Of a stretch of DNA of 14,847 nt, positions 5,589 to 13,779 are shown one piece after another (the stretch's first letter is position 1; each line of letters opens with the position of its first letter). Source of the stretch: JBMNOI01 sp050942995 (GTDB lineage: Bacteria; Chloroflexota; Anaerolineae; UBA1429); assembly GCA_050942995.1 (NCBI GenBank), contig JBMNOI010000096.1:1-14847 (forward strand). The letters run 5' to 3'. Under the pieces are notes generated by a model. It had not been told where the DNA came from. It saw nothing but the letters and a program-made list of their open reading frames with translations, and made no database searches. The translations under genes were made by a program, and so were the position numbers.

Positions 5589-6947
5589 GTGTCTCTATGG
5601 AAACGGATCCTGCAAGGGTTGGTGGCCTATTCGGGAACCGCCATGATCGTGAATCTGAGCGGGGCGCTTCAGGCCGTGTTCACCCTGCGCTATCTCGCCG
5701 TGGCCGAATTCGGCGCCCTCTCCTTTGTGCTCTCGATATTCTCTATCGCCGCCATTCTGATCGATCTGGGCACGAGCTCGATGATGGCGGCCGAGATCGC
5801 CAAGGCGCGTGGTGCCGAAGACAAGCCCCGTGTGCGTGTGCTGATCTCTGTCTACGGAAGGATGGTGCTCGGCACCGGAACGATCCTGTGTCTCGTCTTT
5901 TTCGGCATCGCCCGCTATCGGCAGGATATTCTCTGGGCGATTATGGGGTTGCACCTGCTGCTATCGGCGCTCAACCTGGTGCCCCATACCCTGTTCCTGA
6001 GCCACACCCGTTATCGGCGCTCGGCCGCCGTCGCCGTCATGCGTAGCACGAGCCGATTGGCCCTGCTGGCCACCCTTCCCTGGTGGGCGGGTGGAGAGCG
6101 ACTGACCGGAGTGGCCCTCACCTATCCGCTCATGGAGGTCTCGACCCTGCTCCTTTCCTTGTGGATGGTTCGCCCGATCTGGCGCGAGCTACGTGGTCTC
6201 AGCGGGGGACAGGCCAACCTGGCGGCGCTGATGCGGCGTCAGGGAGTGTACGTCATCCTCGCCGTCCCGCTGAAACAGGTGTCGGAGGAGCTCCCCGTCT
6301 GGCTGCTCAAGGCGCTGGCCGGCGATGTGGCTGTGGGCCTGTTCGGGGCGGCGCGCAAAGCGATGTACATGGCTTATGCCGTTTTCGGGCCGCTGGAGAC
6401 GATTCTGCTGCCCCTCGTGTCCGAGCTGGTCGTGCAGGGCACCGAACGCGCCCGCATTGTATTGCGACAGGCACAGAAATACGCCTTCTGGGTCAGCGTC
6501 ATTTTTGTCCTCGCCTGCATCCCTCTGGCGCCATGGCTCGTATTGTTCATCGGCGGTGTACGCTATGCCGGTACGACGCCCGTGCTCCAGTGGGCGTTGA
6601 TCCATCTGGTGGCCATGACCTTTGCCGAGACGCAACGCCCCGTATTTTATGCCATCGGAGAGGAGCGCTGGATGCTGCTCATCTATGCGGTGGGCATTAT
6701 GGCATATGCGCCGCTACTCTGGGCAGGCATTCGCTGGGCGGGCGCCCTGGGTGCGGCTCAGGCCATGGTGGGGTACGGCGTTTTGCTGGCAACGATCCGC
6801 CTGGTCGTCCTGCGGCGACTGTCTCCCGATCTCTGGGTTTCGCCGCTCCAGGTATTCGCCGTCGATGCCGTGGATCGCGAGCTACTTCGACGCGTCCGCC
6901 TGCGTCTGCGGCATATTATCTCGGCCCGCGAGAGTGACGTGCCGTGA
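5589..6947 (+). CDS. Polysaccharide flippase (MOP superfamily, Wzx-like)
   Basis: The product is 452 residues with about 12-14 hydrophobic helices, the size and layout of oligosaccharide flippases of the MOP/MATE superfamily (Polysacc_synt families). The N-terminus is typical: an amphipathic start, then GLVAYSGTAMIVNLSGALQA and the short motif RYLAVAEFGALSFVLSIFSI, corresponding to the R-x-L-x-x-x-xFG-x-x-x-x signature of Wzx proteins. The second half repeats the pattern (LAGDVAVGLFGAARKAMYMA), as expected for an internal pseudo-duplication. The role is to move lipid-linked glycans across the cytoplasmic membrane for envelope polysaccharide or glycoprotein assembly. No glycosyltransferase cluster is adjacent, apart from the GT-C-like protein further on. 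The 179-base gap upstream holds no convincing promoter. Substrate is unknown. Confidence 0.88.
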   Translation: MSLWKRILQGLVAYSGTAMIVNLSGALQAVFTLRYLAVAEFGALSFVLSIFSIAAILIDLGTSSMMAAEIAKARGAEDKPRVRVLISVYGRMVLGTGTILCLVFFGIARYRQDILWAIMGLHLLLSALNLVPHTLFLSHTRYRRSAAVAVMRSTSRLALLATLPWWAGGERLTGVALTYPLMEVSTLLLSLWMVRPIWRELRGLSGGQANLAALMRRQGVYVILAVPLKQVSEELPVWLLKALAGDVAVGLFGAARKAMYMAYAVFGPLETILLPLVSELVVQGTERARIVLRQAQKYAFWVSVIFVLACIPLAPWLVLFIGGVRYAGTTPVLQWALIHLVAMTFAETQRPVFYAIGEERWMLLIYAVGIMAYAPLLWAGIRWAGALGAAQAMVGYGVLLATIRLVVLRRLSPDLWVSPLQVFAVDAVDRELLRRVRLRLRHIISARESDVP

Positions 6948-6995
6948 CCGCCCCTCGCCCGGTCATTCCCGAACCGATATATGGAAACGATCATT

Positions 6996-7025
6996 TTGAC
7001 GACACCTGCTCAAGACTGTTATTAT
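6996..7025 (+). promoter_or_regulatory. Sigma70-type promoter of the cyclophilin/DedA operon
   Basis: TTGACG (6996-7001) and TATTAT (7020-7025) are 18 bases apart. Transcription should start near 7032, leaving a leader of about 140 bases before the cyclophilin start, long enough to hold control structures. Confidence 0.6.
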
Positions 7026-7055
7026 CTGTTCCGCAATCATCATCTGCTCTCTGGT

Positions 7056-7086
7056 CCGCATGGCCCGGGTCGGGCCGCCACATGCC
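7056..7086 (+). other. GC-rich hairpin in the cyclophilin leader
   Basis: GGCCCG (7062-7067) and CGGGCC (7071-7076) pair around a GGT loop, and an outer GCATG/CATGC pairing can extend the stem past a bulge. It is in the predicted 5' leader and has no T tract, so it is not an obvious terminator. It might be leader structure or chance in GC-rich DNA. Confidence 0.25.
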
Positions 7087-7170
7087 CGCCGGCACATTAG
7101 ATGCCCTGCAACCTGTCCACATCAGGGCTCACTTGAGCACCGGTCCTTCATCTCTTGATGGGAGAGTCGT

Positions 7171-8001
7171 ATGAGCAAGAAACGTAACGAGATCAGGCGA
7201 CGCCGCCAGCTCAACAAGGCCCGTCAGGGGGCGCGCTCGTCCACTCGGCAGAGGCCCTCTCGCCCGCCCGTCAAAAAGCAGGAGGAAAAACTGACGATGC
7301 GCGACATCTGGCTGGCCGTCGGCATCGTCATCCTGATCATCGCCGCCCTTATCCTGCTTTACCAGTTCACCGTAAACCGACCTGCACAGCAGCCGGCCGA
7401 CACGCCGCCCGTCGAAACACCGGCGCCCGATACCGGGACGCCCACGCCGGAAGCGGCTGATGAATCGAATACTGAAACGGAGGAATACGCCATGAGCTGG
7501 TCCCAACCGCCCGAGATGCAGATCGATCCGACCAGGCGCTATGAAGCCATCCTGCATACCGAAAAAGGCGATGTTCGCATCGAGCTGTATGCGGACAAGG
7601 TGCCCATCACGGTGAACAATTTCGTCTTTCTCGCCCGCCAGGGCTATTACGATGGGGTCACCTTTCACCGCGTGCTGCCCAACTTTAAGGCCCAGACGGG
7701 CGATCCCACCGGCACCGGCCGCGGCGGCCCCGGCTATCGCTTCAAAGACGAGTTCCACCCGGGCCTGAATCATAACTCGGCGGGCACAGTATCCATGGCC
7801 AACGCCGGTCCGAACACCAACGGAAGCCAGTTCTTTATCACCTACGTTCCCACCACGCATCTGAACAATCGGCACTCGGTGTTCGGCCAGGTGATCGAAG
7901 AGATGGATGTGGTGGAGGCGCTCACGCCGCGTGACCCGCAAAAGAATCCCCAGGCCCCTCCGGGAGACAAGATTCTGAGCGTCGAGATCATCGAGAGCTA
8001 G
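7171..8001 (+). CDS. Membrane-anchored cyclophilin-type peptidyl-prolyl isomerase
   Basis: The 276-residue product has a very basic cytoplasmic N-terminus (1-40), one membrane anchor (about 45-65, WLAVGIVILIIAALILLYQF), a Pro/Thr/Glu-rich linker to about 118, and a cyclophilin domain from 123 to the end. The catalytic segment is FHRVL (165-169, R167 being the catalytic arginine), followed by QTGDPTGTGRGGPGY, where QGGD is the common form. NTNGSQFFIT (215-224) and THLNNRHSVFGQV (229-241) complete the active site; H230 replaces the tryptophan of cyclosporin-sensitive forms, as in many bacteria. It should catalyse proline isomerisation in proteins on the outer face of the membrane. GGGAGA precedes the ATG by five bases. 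The downstream DedA-type gene begins only three bases after the stop. Confidence 0.93.
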   Translation: MSKKRNEIRRRRQLNKARQGARSSTRQRPSRPPVKKQEEKLTMRDIWLAVGIVILIIAALILLYQFTVNRPAQQPADTPPVETPAPDTGTPTPEAADESNTETEEYAMSWSQPPEMQIDPTRRYEAILHTEKGDVRIELYADKVPITVNNFVFLARQGYYDGVTFHRVLPNFKAQTGDPTGTGRGGPGYRFKDEFHPGLNHNSAGTVSMANAGPNTNGSQFFITYVPTTHLNNRHSVFGQVIEEMDVVEALTPRDPQKNPQAPPGDKILSVEIIES

Positions 8002-8004
8002 ATA

Positions 8005-8580
8005 GTGACAACGCCCACATTCTCTCAACGTGCTCTGGCGTTCTGGCGTCGCTATAGTAGCCGTATCTTGGCGTTGCTCTTTTCGGTCGGCATCACTGCT
8101 GCCATTCTGATCTATCGAGAGGAGCTGGCCAATCTACGCGGATACGGCTACCTGGGAGTGTTCCTCATCAGTGTATTGGGAAACGCAACCATCATTCTGC
8201 CCGTCCCCTCGCTGGCAGTCGTATTTGCCGGCGGCGGTGTGCTCAATCCCTTGTGGGTAGGTGTCGTCGCCGGTCTCGGCGAGCCCATCGGCGAACTGAT
8301 CGGCTATATGGCGGGCTATGGTGGCAGCGCCGTGGTGGAGAATCGCGAGCGATTCGAGCGCATGAAAGACTGGATGCAGCGTCGCGGGTTCCTGACCATT
8401 TTCGTGCTGGCCGCTATACCAAACCCGCTCTTTGATCTGGCCGGCATGACGGCCGGCGCCCTGCGCTTTCCGGTCGGCAAGTTCTTGCTGGCATGCTGGC
8501 TGGGAAAGACGCTCAAGGCGTTTGTCATCGCGCATCTGGGTTCGCTCTGGCTCGATCTCTTGACACCGCTCTTTGGCTGA
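8005..8580 (+). CDS. DedA/VTT-domain (SNARE-associated family) membrane protein
   Basis: The 191-residue product starts at GTG, three bases after the cyclophilin stop, so translation is probably coupled; the local ribosome binding site is weak. Helices are at about 20-37, 48-70 (with re-entrant LPVPSLAVVFAGGG), 80-105, 128-150, 155-175 and a short terminal one. Family marks are GLGEPIGELIGYMAG (91-104) and AAIPNPLFDLAG (136-147), then a GK-containing helix (WLGKTLKAF). DedA/VTT proteins are implicated in lipid (undecaprenyl phosphate or phospholipid) scrambling and membrane homeostasis. This copy has the PN-x-x-FDLAG form, also recalled from the eukaryotic VMP1 branch, in place of the arginine-containing form of E. 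coli DedA. The lipid moved is unknown. Confidence 0.87.
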   Translation: MTTPTFSQRALAFWRRYSSRILALLFSVGITAAILIYREELANLRGYGYLGVFLISVLGNATIILPVPSLAVVFAGGGVLNPLWVGVVAGLGEPIGELIGYMAGYGGSAVVENRERFERMKDWMQRRGFLTIFVLAAIPNPLFDLAGMTAGALRFPVGKFLLACWLGKTLKAFVIAHLGSLWLDLLTPLFG

Positions 8581-8590
8581 ACGATACGAT

Positions 8591-8629
8591 GGCGTCAGTC
8601 GGCCCGGAGAAACTGAGTCGACTGACGCT
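8591..8629 (+). repeat. Long hairpin between DedA-type and GT-C-type genes
   Basis: GCGTCAGTCG (8592-8601) and CGACTGACGC (8619-8628) are perfect 10-bp arms; G-T and C-G pairs extend the stem to about 12-13 bp around a 13-base loop. It starts 10 bases past the DedA-type stop. No T run follows, so it could be a non-canonical terminator, an mRNA processing or stability element, or an operator for the gene starting at 8654. Confidence 0.6.
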
Positions 8630-8653
8630 CCGGTCACATAAGGAAATCGCGTA

Positions 8654-10630
8654 TTGGATGTAACGAGCAAACGCACACCCGTCTCATATCGAAAATCCCT
8701 GATACCTGTAGCCGGCGTGATCGGCCTGCTCCTGATCGGTGCCCTGACCTATGGCTTTGTGCTCCGGCTGCCCTTTTTCTCGGACGATATGCCCCATTAC
8801 CGCTGGCTGGAGGGGCAGAATATGGCGTCTATCTGGAGCTCTGCGCGGGGGATGGGCTATTATCGGCCTCTGCCGTTTACCCTGTGGAGGGTCCTGCATC
8901 TACTTCAGGGCCGATATGATCCGCCGACGCTACACGCCCTGAATCTGGCGCTGCACCTGATCAACACCCTCCTGGTGGTGGGGCTGGTGATGGGATACCG
9001 ACCGAGACAGAATATCCTGTTCGGTCTCTCGGCCGCGCTTCTTTTCCTGCTCTACCCGTTCAGCTATCAGGCCGTGCCCTGGGTCGGAGCGCTAACCCAT
9101 CCTCTGGTCACCGCCCTGATTCTCAGTGCCCTGCTCCTCGCCCGCCTCGGCATCCGGCATTGCTCACGCCCCTTGTTCGCGGGCTCTATCGCCCTGGCGT
9201 TACTGGCCCCCTTTGCTCACGAAACCGGTGTCCTCATCGCGCCGTTACTCACCGTCTTGCTCCTCATCGAAGCACAACCCGAGACATGGAGGGCATCTCT
9301 CCGGCACACGATTCCCTTCTGGGCATGCGCCGGTCTGGGGCTTTTGGTGTGGCTCCTCGTGCCCAAAGGGGATTCCGCCGGCGCCCTGTTCGATCTGGAG
9401 GCCCGCTGGCGCAACGGCGTCTACCTTCTTCAGGGGCTTGCCTTCCCGGTGGCTCCCCTGACCCTCCGAGTGTTGCGGGTGACCGGCCGGCTGGATCCGC
9501 TACAGGCGACGGCACTGGTCTCTGGCGTCGCCGTCACGGGGTGGTCGCTCCTGCTCTGGAGGGCCGGGCGCGGGCGACTGGTGCTGCTGGCTCTGGGATG
9601 GTTCATTCTGGCGGCAGCGCCCGCCTGGGCATTTTTAGAGCCCGAATATGTGGCCGCGGGCGGCCGGTTGCTCTACGAGCCGGCAGTGGGCGCGGCCCTC
9701 TTCTGGTCCATTCCGCTGAGTATCCACCGGTCCGGACGCCGGCTCGCCATCGTCGGGCAAACGCTGGCCGCGCTGGTCGTATTCGGGGCGGCCATCGTCG
9801 GGTACCGTTTTATTCGTGCACGCGTGCCCCTTTACGAGCAGACGCGCCGGGCGGCCCTGCCGCTCGTCGATGCGCGCCCGCAGGACCCATCCGCCCCGAT
9901 GCTGGTGGTGAACTATCCCATGTGGTTTGCCCTGCACCGACCGACCTACGCCGTCGGACATGACGGCGTGGTCTTTGTCCCCGACTATACCAGCGTCAGG
10001 GACCTTCTGTGGCTGCACACAGGAGAAGAGCGTCCGGTCACCAGCCTCATTCTGGCCGACCTGCTCCCGCAGGATGATTGGACATATATCTTTCCCTGCA
10101 TCGGAGAGTTTGTGGATAGCGACACCATTCAGGACCACGTTCGGCAGGCCGGCAAAGTGATGGTCACCCGGTACGAGACGGAACACGTCGCCGTCTATGA
10201 TGCCGGTGGATTGGAAGGCGAGAATCAACCCGTGGAACGAGATCATCTGGCGGCATTCGATCGTCATATCACGTTGCGCTCGGCCACATGGGAGCGTTGG
10301 GGCGAATCGCTCCGAGTCGAGCTGTACTGGCAATGTCGCGAGCGATTGGATCAAGAGATCACGGTGTTCCTGCACCTGTACGACGTGGAAGGAAGGCTCG
10401 TCTCCCAGGCCGACGGCTATCCGGTGATGGGCACATCACGTCCCGTGTCCTGGCGTCCCGGCGATCTATGGCGCGATGTGCGTATATTGTCCCTGCCCGC
10501 AACCGGTCACCATATGATCAGGGTCGGGCTCTACACCGTATCCGACGGGACGCGCCTGAGAGCCACCACCCTCGATGGGGAACGCTTCCCGGACGACGCC
10601 GTACCCATTGCCGATCTGCCACCGGAATGA
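8654..10630 (+). CDS. GT-C-like polytopic membrane protein with C-terminal extracytoplasmic domain (family 39-like)
   Basis: The 658-residue product has a first helix at about 17-37, then FFSDDMPHYRW with the paired aspartates (D44, D45) expected in the first external loop of GT-C glycosyltransferases, and YYRPLPFTLWRVLH...HALNLALHLINTLLV, resembling the PMT/TMTC class. About ten helices follow up to about residue 390. Residues 400-525 are a soluble segment, and 535-658 are a beta-rich domain (LRVELYWQCRER, VFLHLYDVEGRLVSQADGYP, SWRPGDLWRD, RVGLYTVSDGTRL) like that at the end of many Chloroflexota family 39-like proteins. The likely role is transfer of sugars from a polyprenyl-phosphate donor on the outer face of the membrane; the acceptor is unknown and no GT activity is proved. 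The start is TTG at 8654, with AAGGAAA about 9 bases before it; no better in-frame start exists. Confidence 0.78.
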   Translation: MDVTSKRTPVSYRKSLIPVAGVIGLLLIGALTYGFVLRLPFFSDDMPHYRWLEGQNMASIWSSARGMGYYRPLPFTLWRVLHLLQGRYDPPTLHALNLALHLINTLLVVGLVMGYRPRQNILFGLSAALLFLLYPFSYQAVPWVGALTHPLVTALILSALLLARLGIRHCSRPLFAGSIALALLAPFAHETGVLIAPLLTVLLLIEAQPETWRASLRHTIPFWACAGLGLLVWLLVPKGDSAGALFDLEARWRNGVYLLQGLAFPVAPLTLRVLRVTGRLDPLQATALVSGVAVTGWSLLLWRAGRGRLVLLALGWFILAAAPAWAFLEPEYVAAGGRLLYEPAVGAALFWSIPLSIHRSGRRLAIVGQTLAALVVFGAAIVGYRFIRARVPLYEQTRRAALPLVDARPQDPSAPMLVVNYPMWFALHRPTYAVGHDGVVFVPDYTSVRDLLWLHTGEERPVTSLILADLLPQDDWTYIFPCIGEFVDSDTIQDHVRQAGKVMVTRYETEHVAVYDAGGLEGENQPVERDHLAAFDRHITLRSATWERWGESLRVELYWQCRERLDQEITVFLHLYDVEGRLVSQADGYPVMGTSRPVSWRPGDLWRDVRILSLPATGHHMIRVGLYTVSDGTRLRATTLDGERFPDDAVPIADLPPE

Positions 10631-10648
10631 TGCGGAGCAACAAAACAA

Positions 10649-10681
10649 ACAGGCTCGGTGGATACTCTCCACCGAGCCTGT
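10649..10681 (-). terminator. Strong intrinsic terminator of the ABC-transporter operon
   Basis: ACAGGCTCGGTGGA (10649-10662) and TCCACCGAGCCTGT (10668-10681) form a perfect 14-bp stem with a 5-base loop. On the minus strand it is followed by TTTGTTTTGTTG, a proper U-rich tail, 16 bases past the ATPase stop. On the plus strand no T tract follows, so it terminates the GT-C-like gene less efficiently, if at all. Confidence 0.9.
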
Positions 10682-10697
10682 GATCGTGAATCGATCC

Positions 10698-11996
10698 TCA
10701 GGCCGCAATCATCTCACGATAGATGGTCTGCGTATCGTCGTCATAGGCCAGGATCTCGGCATAACGGCCCCAGTCGATGGCAGTATCGATCTGCCGACGG
10801 GCATCCTCCGACGACAGGTCGAACTCGAGGGCCGTCTGCACCACGCTCGCGTTCAGTCGGCCGTTTTCCGCGGCGCGCAGCATGTTCATCAACCAGCGGA
10901 ACAGCGGCAGCCGCCGAATGCGCGTGGCAAAGATCTCTTTGCGGGCCAGGATGCTGGCCTCTGCAAACGCCTCTCCCAGCGGAGTGAGCAGGATGTCCCC
11001 CTGGCTAATGGCGGCAAACCCCAACAACTCGGCCGTCTCGGTCAATCGTAAAAGCCGATCCGAATCGATCCGTAGCTCGTCCACCAATTGATAGATGTCG
11101 GCCCGATGGGCGGGTCGATCGTTGAGCAGCTCCAGCAAGCCGGCCAGCTCGTTCACATCCACGTCGGGCAGTATCCGTTTCGGCCCCAATTCACCCGGCG
11201 CAGTGCCCAGTTCGACCTGCTCCGGCTGCGTCTGCCCGGCCAGGATGCCGTACACCCGATCGACCAGCGACAAAAAGCGCCCGTCCTTGCGCTGGCGGGG
11301 ATGGGGCAGATCGACCCGAATGCTGGCCACCACCCGCCCCGGCTCTTTGTCCATCACGACGATGCGGTCGGCCATGAATACCGCCTCCTCGATGCTGTGT
11401 GTGACCATGAGGATGGCTTTCGTAGGAATGGCCCCGCTCGTCCACAGCTCGAGCAGCTCACCCCGCAGCGACTCGGCGCTGAGCACATCCAGCGCCGAGA
11501 AAGGCTCGTCCAGGCAGAGCAATTCGGGCTCGACGGCCATTGCCCGGGCAAAGCCCACCTTTTGGCGCATACCTCCCGACAGCTCGCGGGGATAGGCCGT
11601 CTCGAATCCATCGAGCCCCACCTTGTCCAGCAGCGCCAGGGCTTTCGGTCGCGCCTCATCCGCCGGAACGCCCCGGGCATCCAGCGCGACGAGGACGTTC
11701 CTCTCCACCGTCAGCCAGGGGAACAGGGCAAAGGTTTGAAAAACGATGGTGGCCCACGGATTCACGTCCTGCAGTTCACGGCCACGATAGAGCACCCGCC
11801 CCGTTGTCGGCCGCTGCAGCCCCGTGATAATGCGCAGCAACGTGCTTTTGCCACAGCCCGACGGCCCCAGTAATGCGACGAATTCGCCCTCATCCAGGGT
11901 CAGGTTCACATTCTCGATGGCCGTGAACTGTCGCCTTCCGCTGGTGTATATCTGATTCACATCCACGAGTTCCAGCAGATGCCCATTCTGCGTCAT
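10698..11996 (-). CDS. ABC transporter ATP-binding protein, NitT/TauT-type, with C-terminal AAA-associated domain
   Basis: The 432-residue product has an N-terminal ATPase of the nitrate/sulfonate/taurine class (about 1-255): Walker A GPSGCGKST (44-52), Q-loop Q87 (IVFQTFALFPWL), signature LSGGMRQKVGFARA (139-152), Walker B LLCLDEP with catalytic E164, D-loop SALD and switch H200. Residues 280-428 are an additional alpha-helical domain with helix-turn-helix-like segments (RPAHRADIYQLVDELRIDSD, LLTPLGEAFAEA, RRLPLFRWLMNMLRAAENGR), recalled as the C-terminal AAA-associated family seen on some NitT/TauT ATPases. It couples ATP hydrolysis to the permease at 12000-13730. GGAG in the permease 3' end lies six bases before the ATG; the genes are three bases apart. 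The substrate cannot be assigned. Confidence 0.92.
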   Translation of the reverse strand: MTQNGHLLELVDVNQIYTSGRRQFTAIENVNLTLDEGEFVALLGPSGCGKSTLLRIITGLQRPTTGRVLYRGRELQDVNPWATIVFQTFALFPWLTVERNVLVALDARGVPADEARPKALALLDKVGLDGFETAYPRELSGGMRQKVGFARAMAVEPELLCLDEPFSALDVLSAESLRGELLELWTSGAIPTKAILMVTHSIEEAVFMADRIVVMDKEPGRVVASIRVDLPHPRQRKDGRFLSLVDRVYGILAGQTQPEQVELGTAPGELGPKRILPDVDVNELAGLLELLNDRPAHRADIYQLVDELRIDSDRLLRLTETAELLGFAAISQGDILLTPLGEAFAEASILARKEIFATRIRRLPLFRWLMNMLRAAENGRLNASVVQTALEFDLSSEDARRQIDTAIDWGRYAEILAYDDDTQTIYREMIAA

Positions 11997-11999
11997 AAT

Positions 12000-13730
12000 T
12001 TACTCCATTCGGTACTGCTCTTCGGACAGACGATAGAGACGCCGCCAGAGCAGTCGATTGATTACCACCACCACGACGATCATGCTCAACGTTCCGGCCA
12101 GCAGTAGCGAATAGTCTCCGGCGGCCGTGGCCCCGGCGATCACCGCGCCCAGCCCGACCGTCTGTACCGTCCGCCCGCCAAAGTGCACATACTCGGCGAC
12201 GATGCTGGCGTTCCAGGCTCCCCCGCTGGCCGTAATGGCCCCCGTCACCAGATAGGGAAAAAGCGCCGGCAGAATCAGGGTGCGCCAGCGTTCCCACCGA
12301 CTCAGTCCCAGCAGCGCCGCCGTAAATTTGAGATCCTGCGGAATCGTGCTGGCACCGGCGATGACGTTGAACAGCAGATACCATTGAGTGCCCGTCAACA
12401 TCAGCAACACAGCGGCCAGATTCAACCCGCCCGGCAACGCCAGCAGGAACAACAAGAACACGGGGAAAAGCGCCGTAGCCGGGATCGAGGCCACCAGCTG
12501 CACCACCGGCTGCAGCCACGAAGCCAGCCGCGCATTGGTGCCGATGGCCACGCCGACCGGAATCGTCCATGCCATGGCAATGATCAACGTCACCGTGACG
12601 CGCAACAACGTCGCCAGCGCCCCCAGGCCTACCTCTCCCCACTGGTCCAGAGGCATGGCCAGCAACACAGCTCCGGCACGATAGGTGCCGTACCCGATCA
12701 AAAGGCCACCTACCACTCCACCGATCCACCATAATCGACCGCGTCCCCCGGCCGATTCGGCGACATGGTCGGCAGAGGCAAAGTGACGCAACGTAAATTC
12801 GTCGATTCCGCGGGCGATGGGCTGCCACACCCTTTGCGCTACGCGCTGAAAAAAGCGCGTGCCGGTCAAGAGGTCGTAGAACCACGACCGAAGGGGATAA
12901 TCCGACTCGACCATTTCGAGCTTGAACCGTTCAGACCACACCAGCAACGGTCGCCAGACCAGTTGATCCAGCGCCACAATGATGATCACCAGCGCACCAA
13001 CACCCCAGGCGATCGCCGTAAGGTCCCCCTGATTCGACGCCTCTTGCAGAAATGCTCCCAGGCCCGGCAGGCGAAAGTCGCGCTCGCCCACCGTAAAGAT
13101 CTCGGCGGCCATTAAAAAGAACCATCCCCCGGCCCAGCTCATCATGCTGTTCCACAGCAGACCGATGGCGCCAAAGGGCAGCTCCATGGTCTTGAAGCGA
13201 AACCATCCGTTCAGCCTGAATATGGCGCTGGCCTCGCGCAACTCTTTGGGAATCGTCGTCAACGACTGATACCACACAAAGGTGAGGTTCCACACCATGC
13301 TGGTGAATATGAGCACGATAGAGGCCAGCTCGGCGGCCACATTCACCGGAAAGATAACGGCGAGGCTGAGCAACACCGCCGGCAGGAACGACAGGATGGG
13401 CACGCTCTGCAGAATATCGAGGATTGGCATGATGATTCGCTCGGCCCGCCGATCGTTCGCCGCCCAGTATCCGAATATCAGGGCGAACAGCATAGAGAGG
13501 ATATATGCGGCCACCATGCGCCCCAACGAAAAGGTCGCATAAATCGGCAACATGCGTGGCGAGAGCGAGATCACCGGGCCGGCCACCTTTTGCGGCGCGG
13601 CCAGCGCCAGCCGAATCCCTCCATAGAACAGGGTCACCAGCAACACCAGCACCGCCAGATCGCCCCATGAGAACGCCCGACGATCGATGGGCTCGCCCAC
13701 CCGAAACGCGCGAAACGACTCTCTCAGCAT
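12000..13730 (-). CDS. Fused double-domain ABC transporter permease (NitT/TauT-like)
   Basis: The 576-residue product has two copies of the binding-protein-dependent permease domain in one chain, making the whole transmembrane dimer. Copy one spans about 22-270 with its EAA loop at ELREASAIFRLNGWFRFKTM (163-182); copy two spans about 335-565 with its EAA loop at FTAALLGLSRWERWRTLILP (469-488). A hydrophilic linker of about 65 residues joins them and is presumably cytoplasmic. Usual NitT/TauT permeases are about 250-280 residues and form dimers; the fused form with a C-terminally extended ATPase is a recognised variant. No periplasmic binding protein is encoded in the window; import of an unidentified small molecule or ion is inferred. 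The ATG at 13730 has GGAGAG five bases upstream. Confidence 0.93.
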   Translation of the reverse strand: MLRESFRAFRVGEPIDRRAFSWGDLAVLVLLVTLFYGGIRLALAAPQKVAGPVISLSPRMLPIYATFSLGRMVAAYILSMLFALIFGYWAANDRRAERIIMPILDILQSVPILSFLPAVLLSLAVIFPVNVAAELASIVLIFTSMVWNLTFVWYQSLTTIPKELREASAIFRLNGWFRFKTMELPFGAIGLLWNSMMSWAGGWFFLMAAEIFTVGERDFRLPGLGAFLQEASNQGDLTAIAWGVGALVIIIVALDQLVWRPLLVWSERFKLEMVESDYPLRSWFYDLLTGTRFFQRVAQRVWQPIARGIDEFTLRHFASADHVAESAGGRGRLWWIGGVVGGLLIGYGTYRAGAVLLAMPLDQWGEVGLGALATLLRVTVTLIIAMAWTIPVGVAIGTNARLASWLQPVVQLVASIPATALFPVFLLFLLALPGGLNLAAVLLMLTGTQWYLLFNVIAGASTIPQDLKFTAALLGLSRWERWRTLILPALFPYLVTGAITASGGAWNASIVAEYVHFGGRTVQTVGLGAVIAGATAAGDYSLLLAGTLSMIVVVVVINRLLWRRLYRLSEEQYRME

Positions 13731-13779
13731 AAAGGCTCTCCGAGATGTATTGTGTGCGTCGCTCTAATCCGTCACATCC

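Noticed and set aside
6944..7174. A 76-residue frame that starts as GTGA over the flippase stop and ends as ATGA over the cyclophilin start
   Set aside because: The end overlaps are suggestive of an operon gene, but the codon use (TTA, TCA, AGA) is unlike the neighbours, no domain is recognisable, the ribosome binding site is poor, and a good promoter lies within it. It is more likely the leader region of the cyclophilin gene.
7129..8028. A 299-residue minus-strand frame over the cyclophilin gene
   Set aside because: The plus strand encodes a full cyclophilin with intact catalytic residues; the antisense product has no recognisable family.
11890..12885. A 331-residue minus-strand frame overlapping the permease and the ATPase start
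   Set aside because: It is an out-of-frame shadow of the permease gene, rich in Arg and Gly, with no membrane pattern or domain.
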